A DNA stretch of 64,000 nt from Escarpia spicata (taxonomy: Eukaryota > Annelida > Polychaeta > Sabellida > Siboglinidae): positions 37,581,809 to 37,645,808 of the forward strand of contig OZ023214.1 of the NCBI GenBank assembly GCA_963995525.1, in the 5' to 3' direction. Positions 23,237-37,430 of the stretch are shown here, in pieces. Numbering within the stretch: position 1 is the first letter of the stretch; the number at the start of each line of letters is the position of its first letter. A program made the translations under genes and the position numbers. The notes under the pieces were generated by a model. That model had not been told where the DNA came from. It did not search any database and was given only the letters and a program-made list of their open reading frames with translations.

Positions 23237-23944
23237 TTACACATAAAATTCGACACAGCCGTTCTCTTCACATGTCCGCGCCGCGGCGCTGTAGTCGACC
23301 TCGTGGGGGTTCGTCGTGTGGGTACCATGGTAACATAGTCCCGTCATATACGAGTTGACGTGCTCGTCGTAGAAAAACATTTTGTTCAGTCTAAAGTCTG
23401 CGTCGCACGCCGCACAGTGAAACGTCGCCCCGTGCATGTTTTCTGCTACTTTCCTCACGCGCCCGTTGGGGTGGCGTTGGGTGCAGTTCGTCTTTTGCGT
23501 CGGATCATAATTCCTGTGACACCGGACGCAGTGCAAATGTCTGACGGGCGGGAAACTAGCGCGCGGGAAGAGAATACTCAGCGCGACGATCGAGTTGGTG
23601 TCGCGCTTGTCGAGTCTCCGCTGTATCAAGTCCTTCACTTCCTCCGGGTGCATACTGTCGAGCAGTTCAGTCAGACGCACGTACTCGTTGCTGATGTGTG
23701 AACACGTGATGAGCGACTTCCGGTGCGTGCCGTTGGTGAGCATGCGCAATCCGGAGCGGTCGAGACTGGTGTCGAGGCTCTCGACCTCCGACATGCCGTC
23801 ACTGCGGCCCGCCTCATCCCCGGTCGTGCTGCTGCGAGGGAACTCCTCGATGCTCGAACTGGCCGTCGACAGGTCCTCGGGGTAGTCGGCCTGGACGGCG
23901 TGGCGGGACGGACACCGATGGTGCGCATTCATCTCCGTAGCCGT
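23237..23944 (-). CDS. Cys/His-rich putative zinc-binding protein, last exon
   Basis: Not a family I can name. The exon runs from an acceptor (tatctttcag, complement of 23945-23954) to the stop at 23237. An ATG at 23932 gives 231 residues, but upstream exons are likely, because the frame is open back to the acceptor. Residues 1-130 are acidic/Ser-rich with a helical segment ('VRLTELLDSMHPEEVKDLIQ'). Residues 131-231 hold paired Cys/His: C135-C138, C150/H154, C173-C176, C200/H205 and C221/C226, a spacing that suggests two or more structural zinc sites. It ends in CVEFYV. GC content is well above the flanks, as expected for a real coding exon. It could be a lineage-specific invertebrate family. 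The upstream intron enters the giant simple repeat at 24105. Confidence 0.65.
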   Translation of the reverse strand, partial: TATEMNAHHRCPSRHAVQADYPEDLSTASSSIEEFPRSSTTGDEAGRSDGMSEVESLDTSLDRSGLRMLTNGTHRKSLITCSHISNEYVRLTELLDSMHPEEVKDLIQRRLDKRDTNSIVALSILFPRASFPPVRHLHCVRCHRNYDPTQKTNCTQRHPNGRVRKVAENMHGATFHCAACDADFRLNKMFFYDEHVNSYMTGLCYHGTHTTNPHEVDYSAAARTCEENGCVEFYV

Positions 23945-24103
23945 CTGAAAGATATATACATGTTGTTGTTAATATACAACGCCCTGGAGATATGTTGTTT
24001 GTCCGCTGTTTGGGCAGGTGGGCGGGTGAATAAGTGAGTGAGTGAATGAGTAAGTGTGAGTGACTGAGTCAGTGACTGCGTAAATGATGATGATGGTGGT
24101 GGT

Positions 24104-25346
<1,243 letters not shown>

Positions 25347-25409
25347 CGCGCGCGTGTGTGTATGTGTGTGTTGTACATTTGCATTACGACTCTAGTGGAA
25401 ATATCCAGG

Positions 25410-25462
25410 GGTTTGCACACGCGCACGCGCACACGCACACCACACACACACACACAGACACA
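25410..25462. repeat. (AC)n-rich tract
   Basis: Alternating CA/CG dinucleotides, ending in (CA)n at about 25440-25456. This is simple sequence close to the composite repeat. Confidence 0.8.
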
Positions 25463-25924
25463 TTGACATATAGGTTATTGTTTCTCCGTGCGTGATGACA
25501 GCAGTGTCTAGAACATGTTACAATACTGTTTCAGAAATGCTGAACATTTCAGGAATTCGTTGACTGTCGTGCAATGAATAAGACGTAACGTTTGTCGTAT
25601 CGTTGACATGTCATTTGATCTGATGGAATTCGCAGGACAATGGTTACTCTCATCTTAAGGCAACGAGTTGCTCTCTTCGGGGGTTGTATCCGTACAGAAG
25701 AAGTATCTAGTCGTCGTCTTGACTTGGGTGGCCAGATAATGACATGAAGGTAAAGGTACTCAACAGTCATATTACAACAGGCTATCGTTATGCACGATCT
25801 CCCTCGGTGCTCCAGGAGCACAGGGTACATAATATGCACACCCATGACCTCGGTATTATATCTCGTGCCCCATAAGGTGGGTGGGTTTTACCCTAATGTA
25901 CCTGGCTACCAGCTTGCACTATGA

Positions 25925-26063
25925 ATAACAACACTTCCGATGACATATTATCAAAGGATACAGTGGAGTCAGTTAGCCGTAAGTTAATCGTTGCTTAACC
26001 GAGGGTTTGATATTCAGAAGCGCCGTCGAAGCAAGGCAAGAGGTGGCAAATAAGTGAAAACAG

Positions 26064-26096
<33 letters not shown>

Positions 26097-26130
26097 TGTG
26101 TGTCTGTCTGTCTGGCTGTCTGTCTGTGTG
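25925..26130 (+). repeat. Dispersed repeat copy B plus (GT)n
   Basis: Second copy of the segment at 20697-20860, ending in 'aaacaggtgtgtgtg' and running into a (GT)n/(GTCT)n microsatellite at 26065-26130. The GT tract begins exactly where copy A continues as non-repetitive sequence. Confidence 0.6.
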
Positions 26131-26299
26131 CGTGTGTTTGTGTTTACGCGCGTGCATGCGAGCTTGCATGCTTGCATGCGTGAGGTTTACCAGTTCAACA
26201 GAGGCAGAATCAGGAGGTGACGTTGAGTCCGACGTATTAAAAAGTGTAAATGTAGCGCTGATCTGGTTCTTACTGCCAGCCTAAGCATCCCTTGGCAGA

Positions 26300-29200
26300 C
26301 CTGTTTATCTGTAGACCTGGTAATCTTTTTTCTAGAAATACTGATACTGTTTAATCTCGGAACCAATTCATTTGTTCAGTGAAGCATTCATCATGCTCGG
26401 ATTGGCAGTTTTCTTTTTACAAAGGCTGTAGAGCAACAAGCACACTATAACACATACACAGGTGTACTTGTTCATGCTGTCGATCATTTTAAGGATTCAA
26501 TTTTGGAAGAACCAATTTTCGTGGACATCGTTTTATATGTCATCTCATGTGTAGCTCAGTATGAGGTCTTATCGATCAAACTACCCTATGTATTACCCCT
26601 GGCACATCTGCCCATTCAACTACGCTGTAGTTAGTTACCCGCGGCCCCTCTGTTGAATTATCGACGATACAAAAGTACTTCTAGTATGATCCTTCAGCGT
26701 GATACTCAAAGAGAGTGTCATACGCCGACGACGCAATTTGATTGCTTCACACGGACTTTTACCTGGTTTGAATGGTTGGGGGGAGGGTCAACTTACTGAG
26801 CCTTGACTGTGTTCACATCCTATTGTTATTCTACGCAGTTAGTCTCCAAAGATTTCTAACCTTTTTTTGAAGAAACCTATCCTACGGAGATTCTAATGAA
26901 ACGCAGACATTGGTCGCACACATACCGCGCATGCCTGTCCTCAGAATGTTTGCTCACAGACAATGCTTCTTAACAAGCTGTTGGTCTCACTTACCTGAGC
27001 ATTATGTGTAACAGAGGAACATGTAACTACACCCAAACAGACATCCACTCACGCGTAACATATTCAGCGTGCAAAGACGCAGACTTGCAGGGAATGCCTA
27101 CAGAGGTGGATCATTACGTTTGCAAACGAACACGCGCCGCCAACAACCGATCTCCTTCTATTCGACAGAGACGGGGTCGTTCGCGCTATAACCATGGCGT
27201 AACATGCCGTGCGTTGATTGTGTACAGCTACGTGATATGTCCATACATCACTCTCTACCAGACATGGCACTGTGGGACTTGTGGAACATCCCGCAGAGAG
27301 CCGTAGCCGAGTTCACGACCGGAATGCTCACTGGACGGAAGCCATACGCTATCCCAATATTAAAAATAAGCAAACACCGCTCATAGTAAGACACTTGTCA
27401 TCAGGTAGATCATTAAAACCGACACACCCTGTAATCACGCGTATATATACCCTGCCACGGGCAGGGTGTATATACACTGGACATTCGGACAAGTTCCATG
27501 GTCAGCGATGATATGTAGATAATTATGATCGCTATGTACCTAATTGTCTCCGAGGATCATACTAGAATATAGTGAATTAGCGATGCGTAGCACCATTGAC
27601 TGCCCAACCATCAATCTACACTCCAACGCTTTGTTGGTGAACGAAGATCTACTGATTACAGGAGATAGTCGAGCGGTTATACGAGTTTCACCTCTGTAAT
27701 CGGACAATCTGTATGGTGGTAATTATCTCGTCTTCATAAAAAGGTCAATCGTACCGACTGACCTCTTTGTGTGTGACCGCCCTGGAAAAACTAACGCAAT
27801 TTTGTGTACATTGTGAATACGAGGTTCCCATGTTACGTGTTACTCGCATATTCTCCCACCTTTGGGGTTATATCCACTCTAAATTATACGAACCTTCGCA
27901 CAGTTTTCCCCTGTAAACGATACGATTTGTGGAAACTGTTCCTATATATGTATGTATCTTTCAATAAAGATGATCGGCAAAACAAGATAATTGATATTTA
28001 TCTACACGTCTTTTCATCAAACTATTTTTTCTTCAGAATCTTGATCACAGATATATCAAATGAAGAAAACCTTGTTCGTGCCTGCAACTTTGCTTTCTTT
28101 GGAGAGGAAATTATTTAAGCATGATTTCGTCTTTGATAAATGTTTATCTAAAGTTTGTGAATTCATTGGGCTCTCGTCTGACAACCAGTGTGGCACAGAT
28201 GTCCAAGTTCTAAAAAAAAATATGGGCTAAAATGCAGTTGTGTGCCCGTTGTCGAACGTATTGAAACATTAATTAACTGCTAGCATATCACTAACTGTGC
28301 GAAACTCCAAGTATCTGCGAGATAATCGGTTGAGTGATTTAGCAGACACAAGCATTCGAACGGGGTATTCTGAATAATTGAAACATGTAACTGTATCAAA
28401 TGCGTGTGTTGCCCGATGCGATTAATTGAATCAATTAACTATGAAAGCAACACAACTATGGCCTACACCTGAAGGCCGGACCACCCGTAATGCACTCACA
28501 TTTAGTGTCAGGAATGCGGATTCTATCATACTGTCTGGCATATTATTAAATCCATAATCGTTTTAGGAGTGTGATTTTTGTTGCAATTTATTCGGGCGGA
28601 AACATATTTCTAATCCATGCGGGTAATTGCTACTTTCACTGGAAAAGTCATTAGCGTTTTTAAACGTCGTTAAGAGTGTGTCTTTCAAGGTTTGTACCCA
28701 CAATGCGAGACTAGTTTTATCAATTTAACCTTTAATGTGATAAGTATCATAATTAATATCCAGAACATTAATTAAGGCCATTTACAGGCGGGTCCATCAT
28801 TATTCGGGTTATAACCTTTTGGCATAATGGTCTACAGTACAAGTGAACAACAACAATGTACGTTAGACCCTTATGTGTTATCTCGTTATTACAAACCACA
28901 TAAGAGGTTTAAAGTGTTGTAATTGTATAGCACCATACATTACATAGACAATTAGTTGTTAAAAATAGAACGCGTCCCATTGTTACTCTACTTTAGATCA
29001 ACTGAGGACCAAATTAGAAATGATTAAATGTGTTTTCCTGTATTACCCTCAGCGTTATTTCATATACGATGCTGTTGTACTGTTATTGACATATTGTGTA
29101 TATGTACATTTGCACCAAATCAATTCAATCAATCAGTCAACTGAAATCTCGTGCACTCGGTTCGTATTCACATGATTACCTCGTTTCAACTAGTTTCGGG

Positions 29201-32200
29201 TGGGCCTAAGTACAGTTTTAAACTTTAAAAGTTCTTGAAAATGCACCCAGTTCGAACAAAGAATTTTACAGCGTTGAGGGACGTGGCAGTTTGATTATAT
29301 AAGACAAATTAACTTGAAAGCTTTGTTGTGTAATTGTATGCCAGCCTTTGTAAGCCACGCAACATGTGCAAGGAATGAGTCTAAACTTATTTTGTATTAA
29401 TAATACGAAACTAAACGTCCTATTCTGTTTAAAATAACTTGCTAAAAATTACAAAATATGTGCCAAAAGAAATATCACACAAGCATGTGAGTATACATTC
29501 GATGCTAACCTTTAATGTAACAGGCATACATTAGATGAATTTGTAAAACATAAAATCAAGGAGGCCTTTTTATATTGCGTTGTCAATATAATTCGATTCC
29601 ATGATTCTTTGTTGAATCGGAACGGTCGCAGAAAATACGCATAACATTATGAACATTCGATTTACTGTACGTCCGTATGTACCATACGGTACGAACCCCC
29701 AAACCGGTAATAACCCTTATTCAACGGCGAATTAAAAAAAAATAAAGTTATTACGCACTCATGCACGCACGCTCGCTCGCACACATGCACAGACGCTCGA
29801 TCACAGTTAGATGTTAGAACCCAGTGCACTTTCAACAGCTAGAGCGAGGTTTCGCCAACCAATAAAGACAAACGATATAGCAATAGTTATTGTAACATCG
29901 TGTTATATAATATAACCTCTATCTATTCTAACAAAATGACCTCCCAAATGTGTTTTAATGAATCACAGTTTGTTAATAATATTATAACTTGACAGTTATC
30001 GGTTTAATGTATCGACCCCAAGAACCGCCGCGTGTACCTATATATTGCTTGCTTAACAGCAATGATTTTGTAATAAAACCAACAGACGCTTTATCTTTTA
30101 ATCCATGTTTAGGTCTGGAAATCTGGTAGTGCTTCACTAACAAAGCTACCACCCGAATAAGTACATTGTACCTGATACCTAAGATGCCTGCTAAGATTGT
30201 TTGTGTACTTTCACCAATGCTCATCATATAAATGTCACAAATATGGCATAATAGGATGATGATTTTGCACTCTGTTGCTGTTTGCATAACACACTGTGTA
30301 AGCGTATGTTTTGCATTGCACAATGAACTGAATCAACAACTCTTGTAGATTCATGTCGGTGCAACGCAACACAATCCACGAGGTAAAGCAAGTTAAAAAA
30401 AACACGATATATGTAGATACTGCAAATACATCAAGTAAACATGGTATCACATTTTACAACTACTCGTAAATAATCGTAAAATAACATTACAATGGCTACT
30501 ACCCGCTGCTTCAGCGCACTATTTGCCGCCATAAAAGCCACTAAAAGTGAACCCGATCTTTGCAGAATGGTACGGTATATTTATGAATATAATGATAACA
30601 CTTCCAGACACCTTATCAACTTATTTACTAAAATATATTAACACATAGCAGCCCCTACTATTGCCAACACTTTATTTGAAATAAAGCCTTGCAGATCTTA
30701 TGCAATGGCGAAAAGAACAAGCATCCACTTAAACTGTAACAGCATTAGCATACAGATTACGCTTACTAATTAGTAAGTGGGAATATTAGACATGGCAGGC
30801 CATTACATGTGTGGTGTATCAACGTTATGTCACAATGCAGTGGGTGGTAAAGCCAGCTCATGTGATGTGTTCCATAAATGAATGGGGAAATTTGGGGCAG
30901 GTTGAGGGTGTAAGCATATTCCTTAGTGTAAAACCTTCGGTGTGGTGGTGTTTCAACATTGTTGTCAAAAGACTTTAGTGATCACAATTAGTCAATATCT
31001 CATTGCTACTATAACACCAATCGCATTATGTTCGAGCTACGGTCAAGTTATGTACGCACTGTTTGTGGTAGTGCTTCACTAACAAAGATATGCTCCAAGT
31101 AAGTCGATATCGATGAACACACGCGGCTTATTAGCTCCGTCCCTGGAGCCGCGGAGGGAGAGGATTAACGAGACCAATGCTATAGTATTGCAAGCGGGAG
31201 AGATCCCTGCATGCACATGTTACATCAGCTAAACACGATACGTCGGCTATCTCACAGTTCGCCTACCTGTACGGTTACGAATCCAGAATGAAATATCCGT
31301 CGTGCTTCAAGAGTCACTGTTGTACGACGATGCTAGCTTGCAGACTCGTGTGTTGATCGTAGTGTTTTCCTTGCAGCCAACTCTAATCGATTTACCGGCA
31401 CGCCTGCTTCACGCTCTACTAGATCCGAATTGAACAGCACGCCTTGTTAGCCGTTTGTGTGACCACGTGGGTCTTCGTGGAAATCAGTCACGCGTGTCGA
31501 CGTTCGTGTGCTCAGGTTGCTTCAGTCACGCGTCGCCGGATCGTTTATTTTCATAGCTGGCCACACATAAATTGCCACACAGGTGTAATTATCTCTACAC
31601 TAGATCGGTGCGTGACATACACAACAGTAATTATAATAACCGTAAACGCCACATGTGGCTAATGGCAGTTTATTTTCCCACCGGTTCCTACAATAACATC
31701 AAAACACCCGAAGGAAATTGTCGATTTCTAGTGCTTTGTGTACGATGTGGGCGAGTTCCGTTCTGTTCCAAATATGACATCTTGAGAAAAAGTTACTAAC
31801 TAGAAATACACCAAACACAACACCAACGGTAATTTCTCAGACCTTCCAATGTTGATGCAAACCACATTTAACTGATCAACACGTACATTGCTCTAATCGT
31901 TAGTATTGAGCAGGTAGCTAACACCAGCTCAACAGCGTTCAATTGATCCTGCACTAATCCACTAATCGCTGTTTGGGGCACGTTATGCAGTGTTTGTAGC
32001 AGACAACAATCCTTTCATGCTATCATGTCCACTTATCTCCGAAGCATCAAGCCACGCTGTAATTAATGCACAAAATGTATACAGTTATTTAATGTTATCA
32101 CTACATATTACAAGATACTCATTTATACAGCGGAGGAAACTGGGACAGCAAGTTTTGAAAGAGAGCAAAGCATAATGTTATCATGTTTAACTGCGTATAG

Positions 32201-32940
32201 ACAGCGTAACCAAAACACTGTATTTCAATCAAACAAACAAACGAAACATGCGAACAATTTCAATTGACCATATCTGTGAACATTGCTGACTAACTGTTGA
32301 CTAATGGTGATACGTAGATTCTGGAAACCGTGTGTCCGGTTCAAGCGCACTGGTCAACTGTATAACTGGACCTTTTATCGTAAGCGGTAACGCCGTTATT
32401 GATAATCCTGGTCCAGCGACCTCTGTTTTTAATTACAGGTGAGTTGGTACATTATACTAATTGATGTACCCATAATACGTTGACCTGCGGTTCGATCAAG
32501 GAGAGTTTCGTTGCACTGATAAAGGCTTTGTTTACTGGCACCACAAGTGGTTACTGTTACGCCAATTTTATTTTATTTTATTGAGCCGCTATCGTGACTT
32601 CATCGCATTCCGTCGGCGTTGTGTGGCCGCGGTCAGATAACTTGACGCTTGAAGTGAGATGTAGAAACGGGCTTATCTGATAGCAACAAAGAGCTGGGCG
32701 AGGAACGCATATGTTCATAACTGACGTGACGTATTATGTGAGTGTGACATGTGTGGTCTGCTACCACCGCCAAACAGTGGTCGGTTTGAGAGTTTGATTG
32801 ATGGCTAGTGACCCAAGGGCGCTACTTATCTTGGTTGGTGTTTCTTTTGATGTTCCATGTGGATTCAATATTAGACAGCGACACACTGTTGTCCTGTGAC
32901 AGTGCATCGTTTTAGTAACATGATTAATTGACAATAATTA
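26300..32940. other. Gene-poor region, no coding sequence supported
   Basis: About 6.6 kb without a recognisable gene, RNA or transposon protein. Noted within it are a hairpin at 27441-27475 (arms built on 'ataccctgcc'/'ggcagggtgtat'), and the string ggtagtgcttcactaacaaag present at about 30126 and 31066. Open frames of 60-113 codons here lack domain features and codon bias. Confidence 0.5.
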
Positions 32941-32945
32941 TTAAC

Positions 32946-32991
32946 ATTTCACTACCACAAATACTTTCACCTGTTGTCCCTATACATATAC

Positions 32992-33041
<50 letters not shown>

Positions 33042-33178
33042 TATATATATAATATATATTATATATATATATATATATAATATATTATATATATATATAT
33101 ATTACATATTATATATATATATTATATATTATATATATATGTATAGGGACAACAGGTGAAAGTATTTGTGGTACTGAA

Positions 33179-33180
<2 letters not shown>
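32946..33180. repeat. AT-rich palindrome with 45-bp arms
   Basis: The left arm (about 32946-32990, containing ctttcacctgttgtcccta) and the right arm (about 33136-33180, containing tagggacaacaggtgaaag) are inverted copies with one mismatch. They are separated by about 145 bases of (AT)n/(TA)n. More (AT)n follows to 33270. The whole would fold into one long hairpin or cruciform. Confidence 0.9.
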
Positions 33181-33211
<31 letters not shown>

Positions 33212-33289
33212 ATATAATATATATATATATATATATGTATTATATATGTATTATATATATATATATATGTGTGTAATGGGGAGTTTACA

Positions 33290-36200
33290 ATAAAGACAGA
33301 TTAACACATATTAATGATGAATATAATTTATTGTGTGAAATCTAAAATACAAAATAAACCTGCAATATATAAAATATGATTAGTACATGCGCAACAATGG
33401 ACACAAAGAAGCATTCAACAACAGCCTTATACATAATATTTTTTGCATAACATTGATACAGTTAAATTGCATATAGATCATCTCAGATACCAAATAGCAG
33501 GCTAGCACCTGTGATATTTGTAACTAGAAATCCAAACGGCAATACTCCTTGACGGACTTACTATCAATAACGCATAGGTCTATATTAGTTTAAACACCGT
33601 GTTCCCAAATCGCGAAATACATTCAAATGTATCCTAAGTATCATTAACACAGTATCAAATCAATTTAAAATGTCCATAAAGTATATACTCGGTTGAAATA
33701 CTTCTACAATTAAACACATGTACATGACACACTTCTCTATGCATAATACAGCATCAGTGTGTATACATCACACCCATTACAATCATACAATGCTTATGTA
33801 ATACTAATTTATGAATCAGCACTAAAACACATCTACTTGCCTTGTTTCTAATTCCCTAATACCGACTGTATAGGCCTACATGTATAACTATCAGACTAAT
33901 TGTTTCTAACCAATTAGTAATACACTATGACATTAAATGTGACAATGCTCACCTCAATTGGGAACTGCAGTCTAGCACAGCGCCTGAGCACTGCTCAGTG
34001 CAATCACACCATGCACTGTCTGTAAATAAACAAGCAAGTGTAATGTAATACTGTACAACATTGCACTAACTAACTAACTAACTAACAAGACACAGTAACT
34101 GATATACAACCAATTGTCAGTTATAAATGAATAAACCAAATAATGACTAACATTATAGCATTATATGTATGCTGACATAACGATTCCCTTTAAAATGCAC
34201 TAAAATAGCATAATTCTACTGTGGGAACACCTGCTAAGTGTCGCGTATATAAGCTGGACTTGTAAGCTTGGACTTTGTAAGTAAGTGTAATTGCTAACAC
34301 CAATTCTAAATCAACTTATTGCTTAAGGCATTGATTAAAACACTCTTCTGCTAATATATCCTATTAACATACAAGTTATCCATTACACTGGACATCAATA
34401 GCCCTTCAGTAGAAACTCATTACTACCCTGCTAAACCAAGTGGACAGTGTGTCCATCCACTAACAGTCATTATGCTGACCATACTCCCAGGGAATAGCAT
34501 ACCCGACACCGCTGCAGACACATCACACAGCCTACTGTGCCAACATCTCAGCAGGGAACATATCAACACAATTATATCCTATTGAGTATTAAAGACTCAT
34601 GCCATTTACTAGATTAGGAACCATCCAATTATGTAGATAGTCCTTCCTTATCCCTAAACTGGAATTTAACCTATATTTATCATAATGCACAACATCTATA
34701 AGTGCTGGGGGAATTCCGCCCACACAGTCAACACATACCAAATAACGGACCTTTCCACGGGGAAACTTAAACGTTAATTTACATGCAAGTATTGGGAGAT
34801 AATTACACAAATCTGCTGTTAGCTAAACCCTGGTACAATCCACCCACCTTATATCTTGATTTGTGTTGTTCTTTCTGTCAAAATACGAAACCTCATGGGA
34901 AAATACTGGAGCATTACTTCCGTCCATCTTCTCTCAGAAACTCTGTGGTGGCGTCTCTTGCATAACCCTGGCTTAGTGACAGGTGGAAGTAAATAATTAA
35001 CTAATTTGTCAATAACCATGCCGGTTACACGCACGCGCGCACGCGCGCCGCGCACACGCGCACACGCGCACACGCGCACACGCGCACACGCGCACACACG
35101 CACACACGCACACACGCACACACGCACACACGCACACACGTAGCCAAATATTTACAGTAGTATAGTATAACTAATTATCTTTGATGCAATGATTCCTCCG
35201 CGGACCTGTTTGCAGCATCTTTGTATTTATGTCCATGTTGCCACATCTTGTCTGTAATAATCCTTTTGCATAATGATGTTTATGTGGCTGCTTTCCCATC
35301 CAGAATCTATATAAACAAGGGACAAGTGCAGACATTTGGCTAACGTTGCATCTCTGCAGGCAATTAGTGTGTGTACGCTTCTTCTTATTGTTGTTCACAC
35401 TGAATGGCGATGACACAACATGTTCTGAGCACATGTTTACAAAAGTGATTACACATCTTTGGGTAACAGGAACGTTTCCTTTGATAAAGCATGTCGCCTA
35501 TCGATTTTCCATTACAGTGAGAAATGCATACAACCGGATTTGACCAGAATGTTTGAAGACAAGCCACCACTCACTTTTATCCTGCCTAAGATAGCCAGTA
35601 CCAGAGAATTGCTTAAAGAACCTGTTATATTATGTGAGCAGAATGTGAAGAAGACATTTGAATAATTGAGAACTATCGAAACAACTTGACAGGAGCATTA
35701 CTTCCTATAACTATAATGTAACTATAAGAGTATCAACTGCATGCAATATAATTAGTAAGCGGCTGAACCTCGTTGTTAGGCAACGCTTAATATTTAGATG
35801 TTCATTAGCAGTGCAGTGGAAATAGGCTAGAGTTATCCCACGAGATAAAACGAACCCTTCGAACTTACTACTGACCTGTGAACTTGAATCACCGTTTATT
35901 GACGATTGTCGTCTGTTAAAACGTTAGGGTCTACCATAACATTTAATGGCCTCGTAATTTGTCAGAGGAACAACCAGCCTGGTAACAGAGCAGCGTTATA
36001 TTGATTCCTGACATGCATGACATTTCATTTACTTGGTAACACATTGCGTGAAGCATTCCGTGAGAACAAATGCTGATGTTTAATATATCGAACACGCTTG
36101 AATTAGGCAAGGAATAAATAGTACACGCACGATGACGTATATCACGACCCGTAGTAACTGGTGACACGCGGAGATTGGTGATTGCCCATGTGTTTCTTTT

Positions 36201-36580
36201 TTTAGTATATTCGTCGACATAATGGAGGAGGCTTTCAATAATTGAGAAGATGATCCACCGTTAAAAGCATTCCATGCATGTCTGCGTATTCGCATGGTGA
36301 TTGTGTCGTGCACAAACGGGTGTCTATTTTGACGTCTTTTGCCCCTGTTTTACCCGTAACGTATACGGGTAAATGAGACCAGCGATACAAATGTAAATAA
36401 GCATGACTACACCGACGGAAATGGTTCCTGCTTCCGGTATTATCGGCTGTGAACAACCAATGAATAACTAATGTACAACACTGGCTCTGATGCTTTGTTT
36501 TATTCTTGTAAATAATCTTGCAACGATGCGTTATGTGGTTGTTACAATCTGTTGGGTTCTTCTTTGCAGACCATCGATAT
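33290..36580. other. Gene-poor AT-rich region
   Basis: No gene is supported. It contains a short (TAAC)n run near 34070-34085, an alternating purine-pyrimidine CACG/CACA tract (35031-35140) and a 25-bp near-palindrome around 36349-36373 (arms tttacccgta / tacgggtaaa). Open frames are short and featureless. Confidence 0.5.
35031..35140. repeat. (CACG)n/(CACA)n tract with Z-DNA potential
   Basis: About 110 bases of nearly perfect alternating purine and pyrimidine: 'cgcgcgcacgcgcg', then repeats of cacacgcg and cacacacg. Such tracts readily adopt left-handed Z-DNA under supercoiling. Confidence 0.85.
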
Positions 36581-36583
36581 AGG

Positions 36584-36709
36584 GTGCTTATGCTTAGTCC
36601 TACTGTATGTCTTGATCCTCGATGAGTGCTTAGGCTTAGTCCTACTATATGTCTTGATCTTAGATGAGTGCTTAGGCTTAGGCCTACTCTGTATCTAGAT
36701 CCTCGGTGT
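36584..36709 (+). repeat. 42-bp tandem repeat, three copies
   Basis: Units begin gtgctta at 36584, 36626 and 36668, exactly 42 bases apart, with sequence 'gtgcttaggcttagtcctac...'. The third unit is the most diverged. Confidence 0.9.
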
Positions 36710-37029
36710 GATCGCGGTTGGTCCCTGTGACCTATGTTGTGTTCTATTAACTGACTAGTATGTGTATAGTGCGGTTAGAATTTATAGTATCATGGTCTTA
36801 CGAGGTTTCATTCAAATCGTAATTTTTTTCAGAACATTATCGTCAAGCCGACCTTTATCATTATTCTGGCACTGAGGGTGGTCGATACCATGGTGAATGT
36901 CGTCCCCAGAGGTTCTTTTACTTCCAAACCTGAGACGGTACCGACATTAACATGACCTCCTAGTTGCGACGGATGACACACTGTCCCCGACGTTGAGAGC
37001 CAAGTTTTTTTTAAGCCAAACGTACCGTT

Positions 37030-37085
37030 CTGGGGCCGGTTCCATTAAGCATACTTAAAGTTACGCAATTACTTAACGTCACGTG
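37030..37085 (+). repeat. Partial SINE core-like segment
   Basis: 'ggggccggttccattaagc' resembles, in inverted orientation, the conserved 'ggccggtttcatgaagc' body of the SINE at 37200-37430. It looks like a body fragment without the tRNA-like head. Confidence 0.5.
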
Positions 37086-37199
37086 TTTGCGTAAACTCAT
37101 ATGTTCGGTTATATTTGTTGTATATTGATGTAACGGGTACTAGTTGTAAGTGTCCGTCCGTGTTTTGTACCGTTTCTGCAATACATACCAGAGGCATTC

Positions 37200-37430
37200 T
37201 GGGATACCGCCAATCTCATGTGTAGTTGATTACTCTTCGTAATATGTCTCCTTAAACATGCAAACTCCACAATACAAAACAATATTTTAAAAATCACGTC
37301 ATTTACTAAGACAATCATATTGGCGTAAAGAACATTCTTAGCAGCTTCATGAAACCGGCCCCCTGGTCCGGGGTTTGAACCCAGAACAGCATACAAGGCA
37401 GATACGCTAACCACTGCACTACGGCACAAC
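37200..37430 (-). mobile_element. tRNA-derived SINE
   Basis: On the minus strand the head begins near 37430. It has a polymerase III A-box-like string tagtgcagtggttagcg (complement of 37405-37421) and a B box ggttcaaaccc (complement of 37371-37381), at tRNA-like spacing. A conserved body with 'ggccggtttcatgaagc' follows. It does not fold into an intact tRNA and lacks a CCA-ready acceptor, so it is a SINE and not a tRNA gene. The 3' boundary is uncertain. Confidence 0.7.

Noticed and set aside
23360..24037. Plus-strand open frames over the zinc-binding exon
   Set aside because: GC-rich shadow frames of the minus-strand coding exon, which has the Cys/His pattern and splice acceptor.
32974..33159. 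Open frame of Tyr-Ile repeats
   Set aside because: Product of the (AT)n core of a palindrome, not a gene.
37371..37430. tRNA gene
   Set aside because: A- and B-box strings are present but the flanks do not form a complete cloverleaf, and a SINE body follows.
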